NCBI RefSeq assembly: GCF_003007785.1
Contig: NZ_PXOH01000028.1
Span: 1-57,125 of the forward strand
Length of the DNA: 57,125 nt
Direction of reading: 5' to 3'
Origin: Aphanothece hegewaldii CCALA 016
GTDB taxonomy: Bacteria > Cyanobacteriota > Cyanobacteriia > Cyanobacteriales > Microcystaceae
In this document: in pieces, positions 49,376 through 57,125 of the stretch
Numbering within the stretch: position 1 is the stretch's first letter
How the letters are laid out: each line of letters begins with the position of its first letter
The notes under the pieces: generated by a model
Seen by the model: the letters and a program-made list of their open reading frames with translations, nothing else
What the model was told of the DNA's origin: nothing
Databases searched by the model: none
Position numbers and translations under genes: made by a program

Positions 49376-49754
49376 CATTATGGCGTAAATATAGGGTTCG
49401 TGCAACTAGGGGCAATCTACATTTGAAATTATTACCCAGCAAGGGATACAGCGATTTGATTGAGTTTTAAGCAGATTAGGCAAAATCGTTAAAATAAATA
49501 AGTAACCTTTATCGTTTGATTATCGGGTTCGTTCTGGAAAATCTTTGCCTAAAACAGAAGTTGAGATCCTAAAAAGTAGGCTATAAAAGTACCGTAGCCA
49601 CGTCTTTGATTCCCAAAACATTGCCTAAAAGGAGACAAACTAGGCAAAGTTTTAATTAAAATTTCTGATCAATCAAGGCTTAAAAAAGGTTATCTAATAG
49701 TACAGATGAATTGATTACCCCTGGTTGCACGAACCCTATATTTACGCCATTATG
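49376..49754. mobile_element. MITE-like element with 42-bp terminal inverted repeats
   Basis: The left end CATTATGGCGTAAATATAGG then GTTCGTGCAACTAGGGG (49376-49417) is the near-perfect inverse of 49713-49754; only three positions differ. The 379-bp interior has no ORF but contains several TTGCCTAAAA / TTAGGCAAA words. It looks like a non-autonomous transposon remnant. The target duplication could not be defined because the repeats run to the flank. Confidence 0.75.
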
Positions 49755-49856
49755 AAGAAACAACTGTACTCTGTTATTCGTATCACAACCAAATCGCCCG
49801 TAAGAAAATACTTACTATATTTCAGCCGATTGATGAATATAAGGAAAATTGGAAAA

Positions 49857-52112
49857 TCAGGCTACTTGATTTTCATCTTCGTTTTCCTCTGACGCTGCCC
49901 CTCCCTCATCGTCATCCCGATCAATTCTAGGTCTTCGATATGTGAAGGTAAAAGTATCACCACCGTCGATTACCCGCTTAATTTCGTCGTACATTGGGTA
50001 ATAACTTATTCCACTTAAATGCACCCAACCACGCGCTCTACTTAATCCAACAAATAATTGATTTCGTAAACTTATATTAGATTCATCTCTGGCAATATTG
50101 TCACAACCAACAACATAAACCATATCAGCCTCATTTCCTTTAGCTCGATCAATACGAGATACTGTTACTCCTCCCTCATACCAAAAAGTATCTTGATCGT
50201 GATCAGGAAATTTAGGATTTACTTGATTTAGCCTTGTACCACTAGGAATAAAAATATCAATACCTTGTTGCATTAAAAACTGTGCTACGTCAGTTTCTAG
50301 CCTCATAGAATCATAAATATTACCGAAAACCAAAACTAAAATTTGTTGACTTGACTGAAGTTCATCATTGCTTAGATTATGTCGAATGTTATTAGCTAAA
50401 ACACTCAGTTCCTCTTGTCTAGAACTGTAAGTATTAAATTGAATAACTGACTCTGGCCAAAGAGCAGGTATCGGATTTGGGGAGTTGGCTGGCGGACGAT
50501 GCAAAGTAATTTCTTGCCCTTCTCTAAAGGTTCCATTTAAAACTTCATATCCGATCGCTTCCCATTGGTCTTTTCTCGTGAAACCTGAAAGCATTCCTTC
50601 TGGTCGTAGCAATCCCATTCCAATAGCGTGAGCAGCCGTTAGAATTGGGCCAGGAGTTCGATAACATCGCTTCATAATTTCAGATTTATTAATGCCCCCC
50701 CGATATTGTCTCCCTTTACTAATAAGTTGACTTAGTTCATCGCCAAATAGCTTTTGTGCAGTTGGGATTTTTAAAGCATTTAGACTTTGAGCTTCATCAT
50801 AAGCCCAGATTAGCCTTCGTTGTTCTGGCTGCTCAGGATCACAAGGTCGCAAAGATTGATAAGCCATCCAATAAATAACTTGCTTATTTTCGGATATGAG
50901 TTCTTCACAATCCACCACTAAATCCTGTCCTTCATCAATTAAAATAGCATCAAACATTGGCTGAATAGTTGTGGATTTAATCAGTCGCCCACACAGATCT
51001 GCTAATCCTTCATTAGGCTGTTTATAACCTGTATCTTTAACGGCTAGGGCAAATTGATTATGCTTTTGACAAGCTATACGATAAAATCCTTGTCTATTTT
51101 TAGCTCCCCAAGCGTGTAAAATCTTTAACTTGGATTGTGCATGAGGATTTCTTTTATATTGAACATCTCCACAACTGAAATGCCGTAACCACTTATCAAT
51201 CAATTCTTCTATTTGGGCATAAAGAGAACGAGTGAAAAATATTAAAGCGATATCCCAATCAGGGTGTTTCAAGTACATATTTGCTGCTTTCTGACAAAGT
51301 AATACTGTTTTACCAGAGCCAGCTATTCCGCGAATTCGCTGCGCTCCAGGAGGAATTTCTAAACCAATATGAACTTGCTGCAAATCTAATTCGTAGAGTT
51401 GCTCTCGTAATTGATTAATTACGCTAGATCGAGTCAGCCCATTTTGAGCGATCGCTATCGATTCACTAAGCGGTTTTTGTAAAACAGGTGTTCCTCCAAT
51501 AACAGCTAATAAAAGCTCCCATTGTTCATTATTTAAGTTTTTACCAGATTCAAGAGGCGATGTATTTTCGATTCGACTAATTAATGTTCTTTCTCCTAGC
51601 TGATCACCAAAAATAATCGAAGGACAGCTAGGCAGTTGGTCAAAACCTCGTTGCTGCCATTGCTGTTCTGTAATTAAAGGTAAAGCGACAATTGCACGGC
51701 CTCTAACCTGATGACGGATCGCTTCTTCTCGATTACAGTAACCAAGTAGCGCATAAAACTGGTTTTCTGCCTGCTTATAAGGACTCCCTTGTGCTTGATA
51801 GAAATTCTGAAATTGCCATTGATGTCCATCAACTCGAACGATTTGGTCAATTGTAAAACATTTAACTTCAATAATAATTAAACCCAATACCTTGTCTGCA
51901 ATTAAGATGTCAGGCTCTTTACGAGTCTCTCCAGTTCTTGAAAAAATTGGGTATCCCCAGTAGCCAATACATTCACGGTCAGCAAAAGTTTTTTTACAGG
52001 CACTCCAAACTGTTTGCTCACCATTTTCACCATCTCTACCAATTGGTTCAGTTTCTACAAATTTTCTTCCTGGGTGATCGATTCCTATTGGCATAGCACT
52101 TGTATTAGGCAA
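49857..52112 (-). CDS. NERD-domain SF1 helicase
   Basis: 751 residues. The N-terminal NERD nuclease (about 40-100) has EPDILIADKVLGLIIIEVKC with D68, E82 and K84. Then the UvrD/Rep-type helicase: RIRGIAGSGKTVLLCQKAAN (Walker A, about 265-272), FDAILIDEGQDLV (Walker B), MKRCYRTPGPILTAAH, and NQLFVGLSRARGWVHLSG near the end (motif VI). An acidic tail follows. NERD-helicases occur in phage-defence and repair contexts. It is convergent with the long ParA-like gene. Confidence 0.9.
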   Translation of the reverse strand: MPNTSAMPIGIDHPGRKFVETEPIGRDGENGEQTVWSACKKTFADRECIGYWGYPIFSRTGETRKEPDILIADKVLGLIIIEVKCFTIDQIVRVDGHQWQFQNFYQAQGSPYKQAENQFYALLGYCNREEAIRHQVRGRAIVALPLITEQQWQQRGFDQLPSCPSIIFGDQLGERTLISRIENTSPLESGKNLNNEQWELLLAVIGGTPVLQKPLSESIAIAQNGLTRSSVINQLREQLYELDLQQVHIGLEIPPGAQRIRGIAGSGKTVLLCQKAANMYLKHPDWDIALIFFTRSLYAQIEELIDKWLRHFSCGDVQYKRNPHAQSKLKILHAWGAKNRQGFYRIACQKHNQFALAVKDTGYKQPNEGLADLCGRLIKSTTIQPMFDAILIDEGQDLVVDCEELISENKQVIYWMAYQSLRPCDPEQPEQRRLIWAYDEAQSLNALKIPTAQKLFGDELSQLISKGRQYRGGINKSEIMKRCYRTPGPILTAAHAIGMGLLRPEGMLSGFTRKDQWEAIGYEVLNGTFREGQEITLHRPPANSPNPIPALWPESVIQFNTYSSRQEELSVLANNIRHNLSNDELQSSQQILVLVFGNIYDSMRLETDVAQFLMQQGIDIFIPSGTRLNQVNPKFPDHDQDTFWYEGGVTVSRIDRAKGNEADMVYVVGCDNIARDESNISLRNQLFVGLSRARGWVHLSGISYYPMYDEIKRVIDGGDTFTFTYRRPRIDRDDDEGGAASEENEDENQVA

Positions 52113-52358
52113 TTTTAAAGATTTATATTTAAAGAATTCCCAAAATTGTGATGATTTTATCTAAAGCAGTGACGAAATCTAAAAATGAAGAGAATGACTA
52201 ATGCTTACACTCTCATAACTTCCCACACGGCTGACCGTACTGATTCTATGTCTCTTTATTCAAAAATTAAAAAGTGATCGTTATGCAAGAAGTTAGATCG
52301 TTGAACTCGCAGTTGAAGTTTAAAGTCAAAACTCTAAAAACTAGCCAATCATTCATCA

Positions 52359-52826
52359 ATGAAAACTCATTTCCCAAGATCTACAGAACCGATAGCTGAC
52401 ATTGATCGCCTTCGTTGTTATCCGCCCTTTAGTTTCGGTCGGGTATGGGCAGAGACACTCTCTAGTCATTCACTTCAACCGTTTACCGTTGGCTCACGAC
52501 GTGTTCAACTTCATGATGGCCTTCATGCGCTACTAGGATACGGTGTAGATCTGATTGATGAAGCCAGGGTACAGGCGTTCTTATTAGGAACGGAAAATCG
52601 TACCAAACCCATCAATGCTATCCTGCTCGGTGCATTGGTTTTGAAAGTCCTAAAACAGTTAAAGAAAGCTCAGGTGAATACTCCTCAATCTCATCAAACT
52701 ATTTTCAAAGCCTTGCAACAAGCTTATGAACGAGGAAAAAACTCTACACTCAATCCCGATACTTGGCAACCTGAAATAATGTGGCACTTACCAATTGAAC
52801 AAGTCAGAGCTTACTATCACCTTTAA
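52359..52826 (+). CDS. Coq4-like family protein
   Basis: 155 residues. VQLHDGLHALLGYGVDLIDE then ARVQAFLLG has the HDxxH...GY...E pattern of the Coq4 family, where the residues bind zinc. Coq4 acts in quinone head-group modification in other organisms; cyanobacterial homologues are not characterised and the protein is short. It lies next to a methyltransferase. Confidence 0.6.
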   Translation: MKTHFPRSTEPIADIDRLRCYPPFSFGRVWAETLSSHSLQPFTVGSRRVQLHDGLHALLGYGVDLIDEARVQAFLLGTENRTKPINAILLGALVLKVLKQLKKAQVNTPQSHQTIFKALQQAYERGKNSTLNPDTWQPEIMWHLPIEQVRAYYHL

Positions 52827-52857
52827 TAGTATCCTTCACAATTTTCCAAATGGCTAG

Positions 52858-53481
52858 TCAGACTGCTGCTCCAATTGCCAATTCTTCTTTTCTCAAAATG
52901 CAGAATAAAGCTTTAGGCATAGGGTCGAGAGTGCCATAGTATTGTGTCTCCTCAGTAGAGATGAGATGGAAATGACTTTGAAAAATCGCTTCGATTTCAT
53001 TGGCCGTAAACCGATAGGGGCCAGATTCTCTAGTTTCTAAAGTGCTGAAGCATTTGAGAAATAGATAGCCCGACGGTTCGAGTAAACTGGCTACAACGCT
53101 TACATAATCCTGTCGCCGTTGCGGGGGCAGAACGTGAAAGCACCCTCGATCAACAATCACGCTAAACTGTCCGTTAAGTTGGCTATTCAAGATATCATCT
53201 TGCATCCAGAGGATGTCTAACCTCGCATCTTGAGTTTTTTTCTTTGCCTTTTCAATAGCCGTTGTTGATAAATCGGTAGCTGTCACTCGAAAACCTAATG
53301 TCGCCAGTGCAATCGCTTGAGTTCCAGGGCCAGTGCCAATGTCTAAAGCCTTTCCTTGAGTAAGGCTCAACTGATGCAAAGCTTTCTCTAAATCAGGATC
53401 AAGTGCTTCATGAAACCAAGGCATCGACTCAACAGCTTGTTCTTGGTAGAGTTGTTCCCAGTTGGGGAATTGTCTGTCCAT
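52858..53481 (-). CDS. Class I SAM-dependent methyltransferase
   Basis: 207 residues from ATG 53481. KALDIGTGPGTQAIALATLG is motif I, VTATDLSTTAIEKAKKK motif II and FSVIVDRGCFHVLPPQRRQD the TPMT-like post-motif III stretch. PWFHEALDP near the start is also typical of thiopurine-methyltransferase-like or TehB-like enzymes. The substrate is unknown; quinol, thiol or metalloid methylation are candidates. It is convergent with the Coq4-like gene, with the two stops 31 nt apart. Confidence 0.85.
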   Translation of the reverse strand: MDRQFPNWEQLYQEQAVESMPWFHEALDPDLEKALHQLSLTQGKALDIGTGPGTQAIALATLGFRVTATDLSTTAIEKAKKKTQDARLDILWMQDDILNSQLNGQFSVIVDRGCFHVLPPQRRQDYVSVVASLLEPSGYLFLKCFSTLETRESGPYRFTANEIEAIFQSHFHLISTEETQYYGTLDPMPKALFCILRKEELAIGAAV

Positions 53482-53525
53482 CAATCTTTCCTCACCTATA
53501 CAATTACCAGATTAAACTTTTTCCA

Positions 53526-53882
53526 CTCCCGAAGGGTGAAATTGACCTTGATTTCTGCTCTTTAGATCTCGCGCATTGCAAGTACAGTGGTTCTCGCTGT
53601 AGAAAGCGATCGCTCTTCAATAAATCTAACAATCAAGCATCAATCAAACCTGTAGATATAGATAAATACTGGTGTACTGTTGCTGAAGTTTACAGCAACA
53701 ATCAATTAGTGCAGCTTCAACAGATTCGAGACGTTATGGTATGGGCAAACTCTAAATATAAGTATAATTGTCCTCATTGGGGAGGAGTGGAGAAGGCTTT
53801 TACGCAAGCGCGATCGCAGAAAAAGGGAATTTTTCTTAGGGGAAATGCTATACCGCCCTGGGAATGGAGGAAACGGAAGTGA
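53526..53882 (+). pseudogene. Probable 3' fragment of a plasmid gene
   Basis: Open frame without a good start that reads IDKYWCTVAEVYSNNQLVQL, RDVMVWANSKYKYNCPHWGG and EKAFTQARSQKKGIFLRGNA, then stop. The longer reading starting 53403 runs antisense through the methyltransferase and looks spurious. A CCCGAAGGGTG word at 53527-53537 resembles the small dispersed repeats. Coding sense is plausible in the last 90 residues only. Confidence 0.35.
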
Positions 53883-53920
53883 TGAAACTGAGGTATTAAT
53901 GATAGAAAACTAGGTAATTT

Positions 53921-54934
53921 ATGGAACATTACCCTCTGATTTTCATTCCTGATGCTATTGAGCGAGTTAAACCCCAAATCCCCGCTTCTCCGTCACTGGT
54001 TAGACCACAACCACCTATTAAACCCTCACGCCCTGATCCTTTAACCCCTGAACCTCAACCAGTAAGACCTGTTGCTTTATTCCTTAGATTAGCGATCGCT
54101 CTTGGTGTTAGTTCACTGTTTGGCTATCTATTTTATGTGTTGTTGAATCCAAACTGGGGATTAATTGTAGGAGGTTCACTAGGGGTTATATTCCTAATCA
54201 TCATTACCCTTTGGACTCTGAGCGATCGTCGTGATTTTGGAAGACGCAAACAACGCCACGAACAGTTACAACGAACTCATCTACTAAAAATGGCTGAGTA
54301 TCAGCAGCAGATGATAGTTTTCAATCAACAACATCAGCAGTATGAAGGTGATCTATCGGTTTATAATCAAGCGATTATAGATTGGCAAAGCTTAGTACAA
54401 CAAAGTAGAATTGCTTTATTGAGAATGCTTGAAGGGACTGAAACCTATGAAGGTAAAGATAGTGAGGCTTGGCGGGGACAATCTGAGAAACGTTTTGAGT
54501 CTTATCTGAAAAGTTATTTTCCAGGCAGAATTTACACTGGTTTAACTATACATAGATATAAGAAGGAGTATCCTTATACGCCTGATTTTGTCTACATCGA
54601 TAAACAGTCTAATTTACATATCGATATAGAAATTGATGAACCTTATGGCTACAAAACGGGGCAACCCATTCATTATGTAGGACTGGAAAAAGATGATGAG
54701 CGAAATGAGTTTTTTCTTGACCGCTTGTGGATTGTCATTCGTTTTAGTGAGGAACAAGTAATTAGATCCCCCAAAAGTTGCTGTAAAGCGATAGCCCAAG
54801 TGATTGCCGATGTGATGGGTGGTGAACTTCCCGCAGAGTTAGCAATGGTCAGTTCTCTACAACCTTGTCCACGCTGGACGTATGAGGAAGCAGCACAGAT
54901 GGCAGCGCAAGATTATCGATCAAGGTATTTATAG
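53921..54934 (+). CDS. Membrane-anchored nuclease-like protein
   Basis: 337 residues. A Pro-rich cytoplasmic start (PSRPDPLTPEPQPVRP), two TM segments (about 52-98), a coiled coil (about 105-165), then a compact C-terminal domain with ESYLKSYFPGRIYTGLTIHR, YTPDFVYIDKQSNLHIDIEI, DEPYGYK and DRLWIVIRFSEEQVIRSPKS. The D...ExD strand pattern resembles a DUF559/VSR-like PD-(D/E)xK nuclease, though the catalytic Lys is not obvious. A membrane-bound nuclease could act on entering DNA. Confidence 0.6.
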   Translation: MEHYPLIFIPDAIERVKPQIPASPSLVRPQPPIKPSRPDPLTPEPQPVRPVALFLRLAIALGVSSLFGYLFYVLLNPNWGLIVGGSLGVIFLIIITLWTLSDRRDFGRRKQRHEQLQRTHLLKMAEYQQQMIVFNQQHQQYEGDLSVYNQAIIDWQSLVQQSRIALLRMLEGTETYEGKDSEAWRGQSEKRFESYLKSYFPGRIYTGLTIHRYKKEYPYTPDFVYIDKQSNLHIDIEIDEPYGYKTGQPIHYVGLEKDDERNEFFLDRLWIVIRFSEEQVIRSPKSCCKAIAQVIADVMGGELPAELAMVSSLQPCPRWTYEEAAQMAAQDYRSRYL

Positions 54935-54937
54935 ATA

Positions 54938-55165
54938 ATGATTGACGAATATGACCCGCTAATTCTGTTCGACTCTTCCCTCTCATGGCAAGATTGGGAG
55001 ACTTGGGGAATGTTATTACTGTTGATCGCTTTTGCCGTCACTGCTTACATTTACGTTGATCAACAGCTTAAGCCAGACAACCCAACTCATCGTTATAACC
55101 GAGAGACTGGGAAAGTGGAGAAAAATACATCATTAAAGAAAGATGAACGGCACAGTCGCTATTGA
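54938..55165 (+). CDS. Small single-TM protein
   Basis: 75 residues with WGMLLLLIAFAVTAYIYVDQ as a TM helix and a basic C-terminal tail. It begins 3 nt after the stop of the nuclease-like gene, so the two are an operon. Possibly a membrane partner. Not recognised. Confidence 0.6.
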   Translation: MIDEYDPLILFDSSLSWQDWETWGMLLLLIAFAVTAYIYVDQQLKPDNPTHRYNRETGKVEKNTSLKKDERHSRY

Positions 55166-55596
55166 AGATTCTCCAGATCTGCTAAATCCTGTAACCTACC
55201 TGATGCTTTTTTATTTTTCCTGAGATTTTCTAAATCGATAAAGTTAATCACAATATCATCGATCATAACCTCTATTTTGGATTGATAACAAACTGCAAAA
55301 TTAACTCCATCAGGCGTTGTGATTAAATCAATTCGACTGGGAGGATACCCTAACTGAATAACGGTATCGGGCGTTAAAAAATCCTGTACCTGTAAGTCTA
55401 GAGAACCGAAGCCAAATTGCCGTAGGGCTTCTAATAGATTGGTCGCATTTTCTAAACTCATTTCAATCCAGATATCAATATCTTTAGTGTAGCGGGGATA
55501 GCCATGTAGAGAGACGGCATAGCCTCCAATCACTAAATAGCGAACCTGATTACTGTTTAATAATTGTATAAACTCTTTGAAGTCTTGGTTGAGCAT
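55159..55596 (-). CDS. DUF6036/AbiEii-like nucleotidyltransferase
   Basis: 145 residues. The NTase signature GGYAVSLHGYPRYTKDIDIW has the G-[GS] and D-x-D residues; PSRIDLITT supplies the third Asp. The gene overlaps an upstream 59-residue gene by 47 nt in another frame. Pairs like this are widespread in cyanobacteria and look like toxin-antitoxin or AbiE-type units. The target (tRNA or protein AMP/nucleotide addition) is not evident. Confidence 0.8.
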   Translation of the reverse strand: MLNQDFKEFIQLLNSNQVRYLVIGGYAVSLHGYPRYTKDIDIWIEMSLENATNLLEALRQFGFGSLDLQVQDFLTPDTVIQLGYPPSRIDLITTPDGVNFAVCYQSKIEVMIDDIVINFIDLENLRKNKKASGRLQDLADLENLQ

Positions 55597-55729
55597 TATA
55601 TTTCCATTGATGATATTCTTTGCGAATAGTTTCTAAAGCTTCTAACCTCTCTTCATAAGGTTGAGATTGCCAATATTGAAAGTCTTCTTTTGGGTCTTTT
55701 AAGTGAACTTTTTTAACTCGAATTTGCAT
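55550..55729 (-). CDS. Small partner of the nucleotidyltransferase
   Basis: 59 residues starting MQIRVKKVHLKDPKEDFQYW then QSQPYEERLEALETIRKEYH, ending QRVYTIIKQ. The same short protein occurs upstream of this nucleotidyltransferase type in cyanobacteria. Its C-terminal 15 codons overlap the nucleotidyltransferase start. Basic and helical; a likely antitoxin or specificity partner. Confidence 0.75.
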   Translation of the reverse strand: MQIRVKKVHLKDPKEDFQYWQSQPYEERLEALETIRKEYHQWKYNAQPRLQRVYTIIKQ

Positions 55730-55929
55730 AATTATAATAGAGTTTTAAGATAAAATATTATTTAATTAATTTTAGCACTTTCTTTGAAAAAACTTTAAGC
55801 TTATTGATTAACAAGCGTTAATTCTGTTTACGGAAAAGAGGATGTCAATCTTATTTCTAGTTTTAACAAGTAAGCGATCACTTTCTTGTTTTCTTTGGGA
55901 ATATTAAGCAAGTAGCGGTTTTTAATATT

Positions 55930-56526
55930 ATGCGATTTGTACGAAAGCGAACCAACAAGTTTAAACTTTACTCCGACTATCTCTATATTCTTCTTACTAT
56001 CATACTTTTGTGTTACTACGGCAAAGATAACCTGTATCTCGCTAACGGTGCAGGGGGAAATGGTTGGAAGATTGGCAATCCACAAGTTAATCCCATTTCC
56101 GCTATCCCTACCCGCTCACTTCTGGAATTACAGAAACAAGCTTTGATGTTGGTTAATCGGGATCGTCAACTTAATGGCTTATCACCGCTAGTTGAAGATC
56201 CTTTGATTGCTCTGACTGCTCAAAAACACGCCCTCGACATGGCACGGCAAAACTTTTACGGTCACGTTAACCCTCAAGGTCAGAATCCAAGTGATCGCTA
56301 TCGAGCCAATGGCGGTATAGGTGGAGTTGGGGAAAATATTAACATCTTGCAAAACTCACCGGGGATTAGTCCAAGCTACGGATTGGTGGAAAAATTTCAA
56401 CGCAGTTGGATGTACTCCTCTGGACACCGACAGAATCTATTGAATCCAAACTATACTAAATTTGGTTTCGGAATCGTCGCCAATCCGATAACGGGAGAAG
56501 CTTACGCGGTTCAAAATTTCCAATAG
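55930..56526 (+). CDS. CAP (SCP/PR-1) domain secreted protein
   Basis: 198 residues with an N-terminal membrane/signal segment (YLYILLTIILLCYYGK). The CAP domain shows ALMLVNRDRQLNGLSPLVED, ALTAQKHALDMARQNFYGHV, NPQGQNPSDRYRANG, VGENI and SSGHRQNLLNPNYTKFGFGI, including the HxH/E cavity residues (His in YGHV and GHRQN, Glu in GEN). These proteins bind lipids or act at the cell wall. The last clear enzyme-like gene before the clpC fragment. Confidence 0.9.
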   Translation: MRFVRKRTNKFKLYSDYLYILLTIILLCYYGKDNLYLANGAGGNGWKIGNPQVNPISAIPTRSLLELQKQALMLVNRDRQLNGLSPLVEDPLIALTAQKHALDMARQNFYGHVNPQGQNPSDRYRANGGIGGVGENINILQNSPGISPSYGLVEKFQRSWMYSSGHRQNLLNPNYTKFGFGIVANPITGEAYAVQNFQ

Positions 56527-56551
56527 ACGGGCGATCTTAAAAGTGGTGTTA

Positions 56552-56719
56552 ATGCCGCGATCACCAAATGAACAAGTTATGAGAGCGATCGCTGCTTTAT
56601 CGACTGAGGAAACTTACGCCTACTTTACTGCTCAAGGAAGCAGATATTATCTTATTAAGTACGTGGGCATAATTAAACATTGTGTTCTGTTATTGCAAAT
56701 GTGGGAACAATACAGATAA
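56552..56719 (+). CDS. Small hypothetical ORF
   Basis: 55 residues, MPRSPNEQVMRAIAALSTEE then TYAYFTAQGSRYYLIKYVGI, overlapping a HIP1 site. The start follows a GTGGTG stretch rather than a clear ribosome site. It is plausible but unsupported by any family. Confidence 0.35.
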   Translation: MPRSPNEQVMRAIAALSTEETYAYFTAQGSRYYLIKYVGIIKHCVLLLQMWEQYR

Positions 56720-56753
56720 GCGCAATAGCTTAACAAGGGAGACGAGGCAATTA

Positions 56754-56912
56754 ATGATTAGATGGGGCCAAATTTGGAAAATCGTCATTACTCAGGTTTT
56801 ATGTGCGATCGCTTGTGTCACAATTTATGAATTATTCTTCCGTATTGATTATGTGGAGCAACGACCAGATGGAACCGTGATTATGAGTAATTCGCCTTGC
56901 CCAAAACAATAA
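56754..56912 (+). CDS. Small single-TM protein
   Basis: 52 residues from ATG 56754 (MIRWGQIWKIVITQVLCAIA). One TM helix is followed by a short polar tail with a single Cys (MSNSPCPKQ). The in-frame extension from 56682 lacks a ribosome site. Not recognised. Confidence 0.5.
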   Translation: MIRWGQIWKIVITQVLCAIACVTIYELFFRIDYVEQRPDGTVIMSNSPCPKQ

Positions 56913-57022
56913 ATCGATCTTTCGGTGTGAACCACCGACAGGCTACGCCCGTCTATCTTACCCTTGGTGATATCTGTATGAACCATAGTCGATACCACGC
57001 TTGCCGTCCGTCTGACGACAGA

Positions 57023-57124
57023 CTAGCTAATTGGTAAGAGAAACAAACGGCGCATAATGGCACGACGTAAAGGACGCGCACCGTAAGCGGGGTTATATCC
57101 TTCTTCGACGAGGCGTTCTTTAAA
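57023..57124 (-). pseudogene. clpC: 3' fragment of clpC, truncated
   Basis: On the minus strand FKERLVEEGYNPAYGARPLR then RAIMRRL matches the C-terminal D2 region of ClpC. The text then diverges to FLLPIS and a stop at 57023. Normal ClpC continues with LED and a longer tail. The fragment enters from the right edge and has the same strand as the 5' fragment at 1-140. Confidence 0.8.
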
Positions 57125-57125
57125 C

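Noticed and set aside
56921..57022. Possible tRNA or structured RNA near the right edge
   Set aside because: No cloverleaf or T-loop consensus found; only short inverted pieces such as CAGAC...GTCTG.

Overview
The window looks like a cyanobacterial accessory replicon, most likely a plasmid. HIP1 octamers (GCGATCGC) occur throughout. Many genes belong to families common on cyanobacterial plasmids: two complete ParA ATPases plus one truncated parA, a plasmid-type DnaB, a tyrosine recombinase, iterons, PIN toxin modules and Gp157-like and KilA-N proteins. There are no rRNA or tRNA genes and no core metabolic operons. Both edges lie in fragments of clpC on the minus strand: the 5' end at positions 1-140 and the 3' end at 57023-57124. 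The window could therefore be a circle opened inside a decayed clpC copy, or a contig that broke at a repeat shared with the chromosomal clpC. The sequence alone cannot decide this, nor the genus.

Layout. 0-5 kb: a small DNA-binding-type protein with repeated promoter/operator sites, then a run of small plasmid genes on the plus strand including a Gp157-like protein. 5-9 kb (minus strand): DUF4926, a frameshifted HNH nuclease with its partner, a cyanobacterial ParB-like or regulator-like protein, a secreted protein and a tyrosine recombinase with a large palindrome beside its start. 9.1-9.5 kb: an iteron array. 9.5-12.3 kb: a module with inverted arrays of a second repeat at its two ends, carrying a CD-NTase plus a membrane effector (two-gene CBASS type). 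12.6-22 kb: a defence-like island with YbjN and glycine-zipper proteins, DUF2513, a complete type III restriction-modification locus (res, UPF0158, mod) and an AT-rich orphan. 22.5-24.4 kb: a site-2 protease and an XRE regulator. 24.6-28.9 kb: a probable replication module (winged-helix Rep-like protein with internal iterons, DnaB, a duplicated-domain protein, KilA-N). 29.1-30.4 kb: two integron-type gene cassettes with attC sites but no integrase.

30.7-34.1 kb: a parA remnant, a beta-propeller phytase and a parA/RHH partition pair with repeats. 34.1-38.6 kb: globin, Crp/Fnr regulator, S1/P1 nuclease, zinc ribbon, SRAP/HMCES-like protein and a secreted thermonuclease. 38.7-44.1 kb: a tight operon of six genes (AAA ATPase, small protein, DUF457 membrane protein, HerA/VirB4-like ATPase, an HlyD-like adaptor with a cytoplasmic N-terminal domain, a TolC-like helical protein) that looks like an unusual trans-envelope machine. 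44.1-46.1 kb: two PIN toxin-antitoxin pairs and an HNH nuclease. 46.3-49.3 kb: a regulator, small membrane and SH3 proteins, a decayed second copy of the HlyD-like gene broken by a small dispersed repeat, and a second ParA. 49.4-49.75 kb: a MITE. 49.9-57 kb: a NERD-helicase, Coq4-like protein, methyltransferase, membrane-anchored nuclease-like protein, a nucleotidyltransferase pair and a CAP-domain protein.

The most notable observations are the inverted end-repeat arrays around the CBASS-type module, the integrase-less cassette array, the HerA/HlyD/TolC-like operon, the dispersed C-terminal domain family near dnaB, and the partition repeats that lie inside the partner gene of parA. All family names come from motifs read by eye; no database search was run.
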